64,000 nucleotides of DNA, taken from assembly GCA_014360015.1 (NCBI GenBank), contig JACIYJ010000002.1, positions 62,001 to 126,000 of the forward strand, in the 5' to 3' direction. The position numbers and the translations under genes are program-made. This stretch comes from Candidatus Aminicenantota bacterium (GTDB lineage: Bacteria > Acidobacteriota > Aminicenantia > Aminicenantales > Saccharicenantaceae). The notes beneath the pieces were generated by a model. It was not told where the DNA came from. It saw only the letters and a program-made list of their open reading frames with translations, and searched no databases. Positions 1-9,154 of this stretch are shown one piece after another (the stretch's first letter is position 1; each line of letters starts with the position of its first letter).

Positions 1-258
1 GTCAGGCGGATAGCCATAGGAGTCCTCGTCGACCTTAATTTTTTTTTCATCAGCCAGCCTTTTGTACTCATCGATAGCTTCGCGGATGAGTCTCAGGTTT
101 CGTCGTAGTTCGGCTTCTTTTTCTCTTTTGACCGAAGTTTCGATGACCGGGATGGCCACAGAAGTCAGGATGGCTAAAATAGAAAGGGTAACTACCATCT
201 CCAGCAGAGTAAACCCCGGGCCTCTGTCTGAGGAAAAAATTCTGGATTTTCTCCTCAT
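1..258 (-). CDS. Type IV pilin / pseudopilin-like protein (C-terminus beyond window edge)
   Basis: The visible 86 residues begin with a short basic leader (MRRKSRIFSSDRGPG) followed by the prepilin peptidase site and hydrophobic helix FTLLEMVVTLSILAIL, with the Glu at position 5 of the mature chain. This is the class III signal of type IV pilins and type II secretion pseudopilins. After the helix comes the charged alpha1 extension typical of GspG-like proteins (KREKEAELRRNLRLIREAIDEY), ending near a YGYPPD segment. The ATG is 12 nt after the pnp stop. It is either a minor pilin or a GspG-type major pseudopilin; the missing C-terminus prevents a choice. Confidence 0.85.
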   Translation of the reverse strand, partial: MRRKSRIFSSDRGPGFTLLEMVVTLSILAILTSVAIPVIETSVKREKEAELRRNLRLIREAIDEYKRLADEKKIKVDEDSYGYPPD

Positions 259-270
259 CCCTTTATGCTT

Positions 271-2460
271 TTAAAAGCGACTTCGGTCATTGCGCGGGCG
301 ATAGTTGGAGAAGCCATGAGGCTTTCTCTCATAAGAATGACTGCGTCCTTTGGTGTGAAATTCTGGTTGTTTACGCGTGCTTCCTTCTTCGAGTGCTTTT
401 TTACTCAGACGAATTCGGTTGTTTTCCTCATCTATGTCTATAACTTTAACCGTGATGGTCTGACCGAGAGTAATCTCATCTTTGATATTCCTGACCCGAT
501 AAGGGGCCACTTCTGAAATATGGAGCAAACCGACGATGTTGGGCAGAATTTCCACAAAAGCCCCATATTCTTCCAGACGGACAACTTTTCCGGTATAGAT
601 CTGACCCAGTTCGACTTCAACTGTGATTTCCCGGATCATTTGCCTGGCCTTCTCGGCTGATTCCATATTAGCCGCGGCTATGGTCACCTTACCGGTTTCT
701 TCGATGTCAATCTTGGCATTGGTCTGGGAAATGATTTTCTTAATCACCTTGCCGGCCGGCCCGATAACATCAGCCACTTTTTCCGGGTTGATAAACAGGG
801 TAATGATTCTTGGAGCATAAGGAGAAAGTTCGGGTCTAGGTTCAGGTAGAACTTCTTTCATCTTTTCCAGGACTTTGAGTCTGGCCTGACGCGACTGCTG
901 GAAAGCTTCGCGGAGAATCTGCGGAGTGATGTAAGGAATCTTCAGGTCTAATTGAATGGCTGTAACTCCCTTCTCTGAACCGGTGACCTTGAAATCCATA
1001 TCGCCGTAATGATCTTCCAGGCCGGCAATGTCGGTCAGGATGGCGTAGCGCTCGCCTTCTTTGACCAGACCGGTGGCAATGCCAGCCACCACCATTTTCA
1101 GGGGGACCCCTGCATCCATTAGGGCCAGCACTCCACCGCAAACCGTAGCCATGGAAGAAGAACCGTTGGATTCCAGAATATCAGAGACGATACGTATGGT
1201 GTAGGGAAAAGTTTCTTCGTCTGGAATGGCTGGCAGAATTCCTTTTTCAGCCAGAGCGCCATGGCCGATTTCCCGGCGTCCGGGAGCCCGCATGAAGGAA
1301 ACTTCACCCACGCAGAATGGCGGGAAGTTATAGTGAAGCATGAACCGTTTTTCAGCCTCTTCGCCCAGTCCATCCAGCCTCTGGACATCTTCAAAAGTAC
1401 CCAGAGTGACAGTGGCCAGACTCTGGGTCTCTCCGCGGGTAAAGAGAGCTGAACCGTGGGTCCTGGGCAGCAAACCCACTTCTATACTGATCGGTCTGAG
1501 CTCATCGAAAGCCCGACCGTCAGCTCTTTTTCCCTGGGTTAGAACCAGTTCCCGGACCAGCTTTTTCTGGAGGTTGTAGAAAATTTCTTTGGTTTCGGCA
1601 ATTTCTTCAACATTTTCTTTGGGGATTCGGGAAAGAAGGCGGTTAAGAATTTCTTCGCTGGCCTTTTCGCTGGCCTTTTTTTGCTTTATCTGGATGGCCT
1701 GAAGCAATTCAGTCGAGATTTCCTCTTCAATCTTTTTGACTTTTTCCGGGTCAGGCTTTTTAACCTGAACTTCCATTTTCTTGATATTCAGCTGGCTGAA
1801 TAGTTCTTTCTGAGCAACTACGATTTTTTTGATTTCTTCTTGAGCCAGGACCAGGCCTTCAACGATCTTTTCTTCTTCAACTTCGTTAGCTCCAGCTTCG
1901 ATCATACAGATGCCGTCCTCATTGCCAGCTACTACCATGTTCAGAGTGGACTTTTCCAGCTGGGAAGCAGTCGGGTTGATGATAAACTGGTTGTCGATTA
2001 AACCAACCTTAACCGCGCCCACAGGTGTGGTGAAGGGAATTTCAGAAAAATACAGAGCAGCTGAAGCTCCGATGATTCCCAACGTGTCCGGTTCGTTTTC
2101 CAGGTCAGCCGAAAGCAGCAGGGCTACAATCTGGGTGTCCTGAAAGTAACCATCGGGAAACAGGGGTCTGATCGGCCGGTCAATCAACCGGGCCACCAAA
2201 ATCTCTCTTTCCGATGGTTTACCTTCACGCTTGAAAAAACCACCAGGAATTTTTCCGGCAGCATAAGTATTTTCCCTGTAGTCAACAATCAGAGGCAGGA
2301 AGTTTTTTTCGCCCGAAACTTCTTTTTTCGAGGTAGCAGTTACCAGCATGATGGTATCGCCATAGCGTACCAAGGCAGAACCATCAGCCTGTTTTCCGAC
2401 TTTGCCAATTTCAATGCTTAGAGTTCGACCACTTATTTCAAGATTAATAGTGTTAGACAT
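271..2460 (-). CDS. pnp: Polynucleotide phosphorylase
   Basis: Phosphorolytic 3'-5' exoribonuclease that degrades RNA to nucleoside diphosphates, normally a trimer. The 729 residues match the family length and order: a first RNase PH domain (with FFKREGKPSEREIL near residue 75), a helical linker rich in Lys and Glu, a second RNase PH domain starting near 315 (GKRADGRAFDELRPI), a KH domain carrying GPAGKVIKKI near 570, and an S1 domain (GKVVRLEEYGAFVEIL) near 620-690. The last 40 residues form an Arg/His-rich tail beyond S1, likely an RNA-binding extension. It lies 28 nt downstream of rpsO with no terminator between them, the usual rpsO-pnp arrangement. Confidence 0.98.
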   Translation of the reverse strand: MSNTINLEISGRTLSIEIGKVGKQADGSALVRYGDTIMLVTATSKKEVSGEKNFLPLIVDYRENTYAAGKIPGGFFKREGKPSEREILVARLIDRPIRPLFPDGYFQDTQIVALLLSADLENEPDTLGIIGASAALYFSEIPFTTPVGAVKVGLIDNQFIINPTASQLEKSTLNMVVAGNEDGICMIEAGANEVEEEKIVEGLVLAQEEIKKIVVAQKELFSQLNIKKMEVQVKKPDPEKVKKIEEEISTELLQAIQIKQKKASEKASEEILNRLLSRIPKENVEEIAETKEIFYNLQKKLVRELVLTQGKRADGRAFDELRPISIEVGLLPRTHGSALFTRGETQSLATVTLGTFEDVQRLDGLGEEAEKRFMLHYNFPPFCVGEVSFMRAPGRREIGHGALAEKGILPAIPDEETFPYTIRIVSDILESNGSSSMATVCGGVLALMDAGVPLKMVVAGIATGLVKEGERYAILTDIAGLEDHYGDMDFKVTGSEKGVTAIQLDLKIPYITPQILREAFQQSRQARLKVLEKMKEVLPEPRPELSPYAPRIITLFINPEKVADVIGPAGKVIKKIISQTNAKIDIEETGKVTIAAANMESAEKARQMIREITVEVELGQIYTGKVVRLEEYGAFVEILPNIVGLLHISEVAPYRVRNIKDEITLGQTITVKVIDIDEENNRIRLSKKALEEGSTRKQPEFHTKGRSHSYERKPHGFSNYRPRNDRSRF

Positions 2461-2488
2461 TGTTCAACTCAATCTAACGGCGGTCAGC

Positions 2489-2755
2489 CTATTTTCTGAG
2501 ATTCAGTTTATGAATCAGGTTTTCGTACCGGGTTTTATCTGTTCTCTTGAGGTATTCAAGAAGCCTTTTTCTCTGTCCGACTAGTTTCATCAACCCTCGG
2601 CGGGAATGAAAGTCTTTTTTATGTGTCTGAAAATGGTTAATCAGCTGATTGATTCTTTCAGTCAGGATCGCCACCTGGACTTCAGGTGAGCCAGAATCTG
2701 CCGGATGAATCTGATTTTCCTGAATGATTTTTGTCTTTAATTCTTTCGTTAACAC
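2489..2755 (-). CDS. rpsO: 30S ribosomal protein S15
   Basis: Primary binding protein of the central domain of 16S rRNA. At 88 residues it is full length, with the family signatures [16 protein letters not shown] and [20 protein letters not shown]. The start is GTG at 2755, preceded by AGGAG at 2769-2765. The following gene is pnp. In other bacteria S15 represses its own mRNA through a leader structure; the leader here is short (start of transcription near 2776) and no clear pseudoknot was seen. Confidence 0.98.
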   Translation of the reverse strand: MLTKELKTKIIQENQIHPADSGSPEVQVAILTERINQLINHFQTHKKDFHSRRGLMKLVGQRKRLLEYLKRTDKTRYENLIHKLNLRK

Positions 2756-2782
2756 CCTTTTTTACTCCTTTTTTTCTTTTTG

Positions 2783-2811
2783 ATGATACCAGAAAATCAA
2801 AAAAATGTAAA
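2783..2811 (-). promoter_or_regulatory. Sigma-70-type promoter of rpsO-pnp
   Basis: On the minus strand TTTACA (2811-2806) and TATCAT (2788-2783) are separated by exactly 17 bp. Transcription would begin near 2776, about 20 nt before the rpsO GTG and just upstream of its AGGAG. Confidence 0.65.
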
Positions 2812-2851
2812 ATCTTTTTTTGATTCTAAATAAAAAATTGAGAAAAAATGC

Positions 2852-3022
2852 TCAGTTCTGACCGGTCAGGGCTTTTTTGCGAGCCAGAAGGTGCTGGGCA
2901 TATTTTGAATGCCAGCCGCCCTGGGTCTTTTTTATCTCTTCGAGTTGAGCTTCGATCTCAGCTAAGGTTAACCGGTTGATTTTCTTGCGCTTTTTAGTTT
3001 TTTCTGCGGCACCATCGGCCAT
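2852..3022 (-). CDS. Small basic hypothetical protein (56 aa)
   Basis: Not recognised. A GGAGGTAG at 3034-3027 sits 7 nt before the ATG at 3022, so this start is preferred to an in-frame ATG 24 nt upstream that would place the ribosome binding site inside the gene. The product begins MADGAAEKTKKRKK, is rich in Lys, has a predicted helix (LTLAEIEAQLEEIKKTQ) and ends in a second basic helix (HLLARKKALTGQN). No membrane segment or cysteines. The strong ribosome binding site argues for a real gene; a nucleic-acid-associated role would be a guess from charge alone. Confidence 0.6.
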   Translation of the reverse strand: MADGAAEKTKKRKKINRLTLAEIEAQLEEIKKTQGGWHSKYAQHLLARKKALTGQN

Positions 3023-3123
3023 CAATCTACCTCCATTGAGATTCAAAAAGAGCTAATATAAATAGCAAAAAAATGTTGATTTGACAAGAGTTGGCTGATT
3101 TACTTTGAGTGTAATTTATGGCT

Positions 3124-3978
3124 TCAATAACTATAATTTAAACTCAGGGCAATAATTCCTCTGTTGACGACCAGGGCCAGTGCCGGCTTATTTTCAGTAG
3201 GCTTTGAATGCTGGCTGACCTTTTTCCCGATAAAATAACCCAGAAGGCTGGCGGCCACGACATCTGAAGCAAAGTGTTTATCAAGGAAAATTCGGGATAG
3301 AGATATTCCAGCAGCCGCTGTATATAAGACAGCATCTAAATACGGACTGCTGGAACGCGAAGCTAAGCAGGCGCTCAGAGCCCAGGCTGAAGCAGCATGA
3401 CCTGAAGGAAAAGAATGCCATTTTTCTTTGAAGTTTAACGGATGAAAGCTGAAGGCCCCTTCTTCGGTGTAGGGCCGGGCCCGGCCTAGGCCGATTTTTC
3501 CGATTTGAACAACCAGTTCGGTCAAAAGCAGGCATTCTCCGGCCAAGAGAAAGGTCTGTCTGGCGCCAGGCCTATTAGCAAGTTCACCGTAAAGGTACCC
3601 AACAGAAATAATTCCAAGGAGAACGGCCGGTCCCCCGGCGGCTGAAAAAACCTTAGACACAGAATCAGTGGTGCCGGTGCGGTTGTTGTGAACCCAGTTG
3701 TGGATGGAATTATCTACAGGCAAAAAAGCTGCGGTGGCCGCTGAAGCCAGACTAACGGTCAACCACTCGCTTTTATCCCATCTCTGGGGAGAGGTGAAGA
3801 TGTCTTTGGTGTTAGTTAGGAGGTGATTAAAGAAATGGCGGTTGAGTCGGTCGGGAAAATTCTGGTTTTCAGCCAGGCAGGATGAAGGATCAAAAAAGGC
3901 CAGAGAAATCTGGAATAAAAAGAAAAAAAACATCAGGTTAGTTTCGGGTTTAAAGATGATAACTCGATTTTTTCTCAT
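3124..3978 (-). CDS. PAP2-family phosphatase, membrane-associated
   Basis: Type 2 phosphatidic acid phosphatase family; members dephosphorylate lipid phosphates or act as acid phosphatases at the outer face of the inner membrane. The three active-site motifs are intact: K-x6-RP as KIGLGRARP near residue 160, PSGHAAS near 190, and SRIFLDKHFASD near 235. A hydrophobic leader lies at residues 14-30 and several hydrophobic segments follow. At 284 residues the length is normal. The last strand (ALALVVNRGIIALSLNYSY) ends in aromatic residues and could be membrane associated. The substrate (undecaprenyl pyrophosphate, phosphatidate or other) cannot be told from sequence. Confidence 0.88.
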   Translation of the reverse strand: MRKNRVIIFKPETNLMFFFFLFQISLAFFDPSSCLAENQNFPDRLNRHFFNHLLTNTKDIFTSPQRWDKSEWLTVSLASAATAAFLPVDNSIHNWVHNNRTGTTDSVSKVFSAAGGPAVLLGIISVGYLYGELANRPGARQTFLLAGECLLLTELVVQIGKIGLGRARPYTEEGAFSFHPLNFKEKWHSFPSGHAASAWALSACLASRSSSPYLDAVLYTAAAGISLSRIFLDKHFASDVVAASLLGYFIGKKVSQHSKPTENKPALALVVNRGIIALSLNYSY

Positions 3979-4143
3979 TTTTTAGTGCCTGCAATTATTG
4001 CTATATTTTATTCATAAACTGTCTGAATATCAAAATATTTGAACTTAACTCTTTTGACCGGATAAAAGGATTTCCATAATTTATTGTCTTGATAAATTAA
4101 AAGCGATTTATTATTTTTAAAACCTTGGAAAAAGAGAGAACAA

Positions 4144-5853
4144 ATGGAAAGTAAAAATTTAAAAAGACGGGAATTCCTGAAAACGGCCGGCGAAGCAGCT
4201 CTGAGCGCTGCCGGCCTGGTTCTTTTGCCGGGCCTGAGAAGATCGACGGTTGAATTTGACCTTCTGATTCAGGAAGCAGTGATAATTGATGGCACCGGCC
4301 GGCAGCCGTTTCTGGCTGATGTTGGGATTAAGGGAAATTACATAAAATCTATCGGGAAAATAGAGAATAAGAAAGCCCAACGGATAATCAAGGCTCAGGG
4401 ATGGCATCTGGCGCCCGGGTTCATCGATGTTCACAACCACACTGATGTCCAGCTTCTGGTTTGCCCGACTGCTGACAGCCTGGTTAGACAGGGAATTACC
4501 ACGGTCATCGGCGGTAACTGCGGCTCATCGCGGTTTCCCCTGACCCAGGAGATGCTTGAGGAGGAAAATGAATACCTTAGGGAAGAATTCGGAATTGAGG
4601 TTGACTGGCAGGACCTGACTGGCTTTTTCCGCAGGTTGAAGCAAAGGGGTCTGGCCGTTAATTTTGCCACCTTAGTTGGTCAAGGCACCATCAGAGCCGC
4701 GGTCGTCGGTTATAAGGACAGAAAACCCACACCTGAAGAGATGTCTGAGATGAAATCCTTGGTGATTGAAGCCATGAACCAGGGAGCAGTGGGACTGTCC
4801 ACGGGCCTGGAATATGCTCCTGGAAGTTTTGCTTCGACCGAAGAGCTTATCGAACTGGTTAAAGCCATCAAGAATTTCCGCGGAATCTATGCTACTCACA
4901 TGCGGGATGAAGAGGATGGAGTCCTCGAAGCTCTGGATGAAGCCATAACCATCGCTGAAAGAGCCGGAGTCAGCCTGGAAATCTCTCACCTTAAAGTCGG
5001 CTATCCGCGAAACTGGGCCAAGATTGATGACTTGCTCCTGAAAATTGACCAGGCTTCAGCCAGGGGAGTTAGAATTGCGGCTGATGTTTATCCCTACACC
5101 GCTTTTGCTACCGGGATGAGCATTTTCTTTCCGCTCTGGGTAAGAGAAGGGAAAAAGGAAGATTTTCTGGGCCGTCTCCAAAACCCTGAGCTTCAACCAA
5201 AACTGAAAGCAGCCATCAAGGAGTCGGAGAAAAATGTCGGTACCTGGGATAAGGTTCTGATTTCTTCAGTGCGGACTGAAAAAAATCGTCAGCTCGAAGG
5301 TTTGAGTATTGAGCAGGCAGCTAAATTGCAGAAAAAAGAGGTCTTCACTTTTATTCGCGACCTGCTCCTCGAAGAAGAGGGTCAGGTGTCCATAGTCTGT
5401 TTTGCTATGAGTGAAGACAACCTCAAAAGAATCCTGAAGCATCCGCTGACCAGCCTATGTACTGATGGTGAGCTGGCTTCCACTTCTGGTGTTCTGGCCA
5501 AAGGCAAGCCTCATCCGCGCTATTACGGCTCTTTTCCCAGAGCCATAGCTGAGTATGTCAGAAAAGAACAGGTCTTGCCGCTGGAGCAAATGGTTAGAAA
5601 AATGACCTCATTCCCGGCTGAAAAATTCGGGCTGGTGCGTCGGGGAAAAATAAAAGAAGGTTATTTTGCTGACTTAGTTCTTTTTGATTTTAACCGCCTT
5701 CAGGATAAAGCCACCTGGTCGAACCCGCATCAGTATCCAGACGGTTTGCTTTATGTGATAGTCAACGGCCAGGTGGTTGTCGACCGCGGTGAAACTACTG
5801 GCCTTCTGTCAGGGAAAATCTTGAAAAATGATGGAAAGGGTTTGGTTAGATGA
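4144..5853 (+). CDS. N-acyl-D-amino-acid deacylase (D-aminoacylase) family amidohydrolase, Tat-type leader
   Basis: Metal-dependent amidohydrolase of the D-aminoacylase branch, which releases D-amino acids from N-acyl-D-amino acids. The N-terminus has a twin-arginine leader (RREFLK, then an Ala/Leu-rich stretch to about residue 31), so export folded to the periplasm is likely. Motifs in order: metal-binding DVHNHTD near 96-102, GGNCGSSRFP near 123, GLSTGLEYAPG near 218, THMRDEEDG near 251, SHLKVGYP near 282, the CTDGE metal site near 440, and the C-terminal amidohydrolase strand GYFADLVLFDF. Length 569 is somewhat above the 480-530 usual, partly from the leader. It overlaps the next gene by 4 nt (ATGA), implying translational coupling to a murein peptidase. 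Confidence 0.88.
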   Translation: MESKNLKRREFLKTAGEAALSAAGLVLLPGLRRSTVEFDLLIQEAVIIDGTGRQPFLADVGIKGNYIKSIGKIENKKAQRIIKAQGWHLAPGFIDVHNHTDVQLLVCPTADSLVRQGITTVIGGNCGSSRFPLTQEMLEEENEYLREEFGIEVDWQDLTGFFRRLKQRGLAVNFATLVGQGTIRAAVVGYKDRKPTPEEMSEMKSLVIEAMNQGAVGLSTGLEYAPGSFASTEELIELVKAIKNFRGIYATHMRDEEDGVLEALDEAITIAERAGVSLEISHLKVGYPRNWAKIDDLLLKIDQASARGVRIAADVYPYTAFATGMSIFFPLWVREGKKEDFLGRLQNPELQPKLKAAIKESEKNVGTWDKVLISSVRTEKNRQLEGLSIEQAAKLQKKEVFTFIRDLLLEEEGQVSIVCFAMSEDNLKRILKHPLTSLCTDGELASTSGVLAKGKPHPRYYGSFPRAIAEYVRKEQVLPLEQMVRKMTSFPAEKFGLVRRGKIKEGYFADLVLFDFNRLQDKATWSNPHQYPDGLLYVIVNGQVVVDRGETTGLLSGKILKNDGKGLVR

Positions 5854-6818
5854 AAACTCAAAAAGAAGAAAAAGGAAGATTTAAATCGTTTTGTAAATCG
5901 GGTTATGTGGTATCAAAATTTAACTCAGCTTCAAAATGTAAGATTGTTACTATTTTTGTTTTTATTCTTTTAGGTCTTTTTTTAGGTTCAGGCTTCAGTG
6001 AAACCTTGAGGCTTCAGGCGCAAACTGGCGATATTTTTGAGCTTAAGTTCAGGAAGCTTCAGCCTGGAGAGCCGGTAATTTTAACCTGGCGGGAGAAAAA
6101 ATCAGAATCTGTAAATGTTTTTTTTCTGGATAATTTATACCGCTTAAAAAATGAGCCAGGAAGAAATCAGTTTTTAGTGCTGGGAATTGATCTGGCCGTC
6201 AAGCCTGGCCCTAAAGAGCTGGAAATAACCATCTGGGAAAAGGGCCAGGAAAAAGAAAAACTTACTTCCAGCCTGGAAATTCTGCTTAGGGATTTCCCGA
6301 AGAAAAGGCTGACCGTTGACCAGAAATATGTCACTCCACCTAAGGAAGTCCAGGAAAGGATAAAAAGGGAAGCTGAAATTCTGGCCCATATTTACAGCAT
6401 AACCACGCCTGACTGGCTGGCTAAGGGTCCATTTATTCTGCCCTGCGACGGAAATCTATATCCCAATTTCGGGCAGCAGAGAATTTATAACAATGTTCCG
6501 CGGTCGATTCACTCTGGAGTGGATATTGCTGTACCTAAGGGGCATCCGATTAAAGCCACCAACTCGGGCCGGGTGGTCCTGGCTTCCGATCTGTATTTTT
6601 CAGGTAAGACAGTAATTATCGACCATGGTTTGGGACTCTTCAGCAGCTATTCTCATCTTTCAAAATTACTGGTCAAAAGAGGAGAGCAGGTAAGCACTGG
6701 TCAGGTGGTTGGGCTGGCTGGGTCAACCGGACTGTCCACCGGGCCGCATTTACACTGGGCGGTCAAAGTCAACGAAGCCAGAGTTGATCCCTTAGCTCTT
6801 CTGGAGCTGGAATTTTAG
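5850..6818 (+). CDS. M23-family zinc metallopeptidase (LytM-like), membrane-anchored
   Basis: Peptidoglycan endopeptidase-type protein. A basic N-terminus leads into one hydrophobic segment (about residues 33-50), so it is exported and probably anchored. The region to about residue 190 is beta-rich and unassigned. The C-terminal catalytic domain has the zinc ligands HSGVD (H-x3-D) near 220, the YSHLS histidine near 268 and the terminal HLH (GPHLHWAV) near 302, all intact. It overlaps the D-aminoacylase by 4 nt; together they suggest turnover of D-amino-acid-containing wall peptides (inference). It ends with TAG. Confidence 0.9.
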   Translation: MKTQKEEKGRFKSFCKSGYVVSKFNSASKCKIVTIFVFILLGLFLGSGFSETLRLQAQTGDIFELKFRKLQPGEPVILTWREKKSESVNVFFLDNLYRLKNEPGRNQFLVLGIDLAVKPGPKELEITIWEKGQEKEKLTSSLEILLRDFPKKRLTVDQKYVTPPKEVQERIKREAEILAHIYSITTPDWLAKGPFILPCDGNLYPNFGQQRIYNNVPRSIHSGVDIAVPKGHPIKATNSGRVVLASDLYFSGKTVIIDHGLGLFSSYSHLSKLLVKRGEQVSTGQVVGLAGSTGLSTGPHLHWAVKVNEARVDPLALLELEF

Positions 6819-6850
6819 TTAGAGCTTACCTGTTTTTTGGTTTTATGAGC

Positions 6851-8899
6851 TTACTTCTTCAAATAAGTGGCCAGCCAGTCAAGCACGGTCTTCCACCAGA
6901 GCTGAGCGTTGAGTGGTTTCTGGACAAAATGGTCTTCGTCGGGAAAATAGAGGAACTTAGAGGGTACGCCCATCCGCTGCAGCGAGGTGAAGAACTGCAG
7001 CCCCTGCTCTAAAGGCACGCGGAAATCATTGGCACTATGAATCACCAGGCAGGGAGTCTTAAAGTTCTTAACGTAGGAGCTCGGAGAGAATTTCTGGTAC
7101 ATTTCAGGGTTGGTCCAGGGAGTGCCGCGGTATTCCCATTCCGGAAACCAAAGCTCTTCGGTAGCACCATATTCAGAACGAAGGTCAAACACGCCGGCGT
7201 GACTTATTAAGCAATCAAAAATATCGGTCTGACCTTCAATCCAGTTAATCATATAGCCACCGTAAGAAGCCCCGGCTGCGCCCAGTTTTTCTTTATCGAT
7301 GAAAGGATAATTAGCATGGAGATAACTGACAGCGGTAATGATATCCTGATAGGGCTTACCACCCCAGTCGCCGCTGATGGAATCGGTGAAAGCCTGGCCA
7401 TAACCAGTGCTGCCATGGAAATTAACCATGGCCACCACATAACCAGGAGCAGCAAACATCTGGGCGTTCCAGCGATAATGAAAATTATCTTCCCAGGCGC
7501 CCTGCGGTCCACCATGAATCAGCATGACCAGGGGATATTTTTTATTGGGGTCAAAAAATGGTGGTTTGAGAAGCAGACCATGGACTTTATCACCGCCGGA
7601 CTCAAACCAGAAATCTTCGGCCGGGTTCATCTCTAAGCTGGCCAGAAGTTGGCCGTTGATATCGGTGAGCTGGATGAACTTTTTGGTCTTTAGGTCCAGG
7701 GCATAGACATCGTTGGGATGATTGATGGATTGTTTTAGAACATAGATGGTTTTTCCGTCGGGCGAAATCTGGAGATTGCTCAGGTAATGACCATCGATTA
7801 TTTTCTCTATTTTGCCAGTGGCTATCATTAATTTAAAAATAGCAGTTCGGGCTTTTTCTTCGCACAGAAAATAAATCACCTGGCTATCAGGAGACCAGAC
7901 AAATTCGGCTACAGAATAGTCGAGCTTTTCTGTTAAATTGCTGAAGATTTTCTTCTGACGGTCATACAGAATCAGGTCGAGTTTGTCAGCTTCGAAGCCA
8001 GGTCTGGCCATGGCCCGGTAGGCCAGAAAACGGCCGTCGGGCGAATACTGCGGATCGATATCGTTGGCCCGGTTGGTAGTTAATTTTTCGATTATCGCTC
8101 CATCGGGTGTTGTCAGAAAAACATCGTTGTTAGTTCCGAGTCCCAGCCTGAATTCCGGGTCGATGTTGCGGACAAAGGCGATTTCTTTTTCATCCGGAGC
8201 CAGACTGTAATCGAGATTGCCGCCAAGAGCAATGGGCGGAGTGTCATAATCGCCAGGGCTCAGATCAACAGGCTTTCCTCCATCTAAGGGGTAAAGAAAT
8301 AGATGACTTCTGGTGCCGTCAAACCAGGAGTTCCAGTGCCGGAAAAGAAGATGGTCATAAACTCTGGCTTTGACCTTGCTTTTCTCCTGCTCTTCAAATT
8401 TTTTGCGGTTAGCTTCAAGGTCAGGGCATTCGGGAAATACCGAGCTTGTTACCAGCAGGAATTTGCCGCTTCTGGACCAGCTAAAGGAGCTGACGCCACC
8501 AGGAAAATCAGTCAGTTTTTTGGGTTCACCGCTGGTAGTCGGGATCGTCCAAACCTGAGCTGAACCGCCGCGGGTAGAAATAAAGGCTATGGTTTTCCCG
8601 TCAGGGGACCAGCGTGGGAAATAATCCGCATTCGGACCTGAGACTAAGCAAACCGGCTTTCCACCGGTTGCCGGCACCAACCAGATATCGCTGTTTCCTT
8701 TGTTGGCTTCGAGGTCCATCACGGTGATGACAAAAGCAATCTGTTTACCGTCCGGCGAAAGCTGGGGGTCAGTTACTCTTTTTATCTTGATAAAATCATC
8801 AAAGCTCAGGGCTTTTTTCTCCAGGGCTGAGGTGAAAGAAAAACATAAGCTCAGGGCAATGGTTAGAACCATTAATTTCCCGAGGTTTCTTCTGACCAT
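6851..8899 (-). CDS. S9-family prolyl oligopeptidase / acylaminoacyl peptidase, secreted
   Basis: Serine peptidase that cleaves small peptides. Start chosen at 8899 because GGAGG at 8908-8904 precedes it; a longer reading from 8914 would place that site inside the gene. The protein (682 aa) has a signal peptide (LGKLMVLTIALSLCFSFTSA). The N-terminal half is a beta-propeller with repeated SPDGK motifs (QLSPDGKQIAFV, RWSPDGKTIAFI, QYSPDGRFLAYR, QISPDGKTIYVL). The C-terminal alpha/beta hydrolase domain has the oxyanion-type HGGPQG, nucleophile GASYGGY, acid SANDFRVP and histidine DEDHFV. The triad is complete. Confidence 0.93.
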   Translation of the reverse strand: MVRRNLGKLMVLTIALSLCFSFTSALEKKALSFDDFIKIKRVTDPQLSPDGKQIAFVITVMDLEANKGNSDIWLVPATGGKPVCLVSGPNADYFPRWSPDGKTIAFISTRGGSAQVWTIPTTSGEPKKLTDFPGGVSSFSWSRSGKFLLVTSSVFPECPDLEANRKKFEEQEKSKVKARVYDHLLFRHWNSWFDGTRSHLFLYPLDGGKPVDLSPGDYDTPPIALGGNLDYSLAPDEKEIAFVRNIDPEFRLGLGTNNDVFLTTPDGAIIEKLTTNRANDIDPQYSPDGRFLAYRAMARPGFEADKLDLILYDRQKKIFSNLTEKLDYSVAEFVWSPDSQVIYFLCEEKARTAIFKLMIATGKIEKIIDGHYLSNLQISPDGKTIYVLKQSINHPNDVYALDLKTKKFIQLTDINGQLLASLEMNPAEDFWFESGGDKVHGLLLKPPFFDPNKKYPLVMLIHGGPQGAWEDNFHYRWNAQMFAAPGYVVAMVNFHGSTGYGQAFTDSISGDWGGKPYQDIITAVSYLHANYPFIDKEKLGAAGASYGGYMINWIEGQTDIFDCLISHAGVFDLRSEYGATEELWFPEWEYRGTPWTNPEMYQKFSPSSYVKNFKTPCLVIHSANDFRVPLEQGLQFFTSLQRMGVPSKFLYFPDEDHFVQKPLNAQLWWKTVLDWLATYLKK

Positions 8900-8935
8900 C
8901 TTTCCTCCTGTCATTCTGAAATATTTTCACCCAGC

Positions 8936-8964
8936 ATTATAAATTAACAGAATTTCTCAGGCAA
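8936..8964 (-). promoter_or_regulatory. Promoter of the S9 peptidase gene
   Basis: Minus strand: TTGCCT (8964-8959), 17 bp spacer, perfect TATAAT (8941-8936). Transcription would start near 8929, 30 nt before the ATG at 8899. Confidence 0.6.
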
Positions 8965-9154
8965 AGAAAACATTCAACTGTCACAAAACCTGTCCTTGAC
9001 GAAAAACAAAGTAAGAAGTAGACAGATTAGAAAATTTTTTTCGGGTAAGTTTTCACTTAGAATTGCCGCTCAGAAAAAAATTATTTCTTTCTTTTTCAGA
9101 AATGCTAAAATAAAACAAAACGAGGCCGATTTCGTATTTAATTACGATAGACTG

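Noticed and set aside
842..1394. Open frames inside pnp on both strands
   Set aside because: Shadows of the strongly conserved pnp coding sequence.
8996..9154. 53-codon N-terminal extension of the first ABC ATPase (TTG start)
   Set aside because: Family proteins begin at the MSVELKN strand, and a -10-like TAAAAT lies inside the extension.
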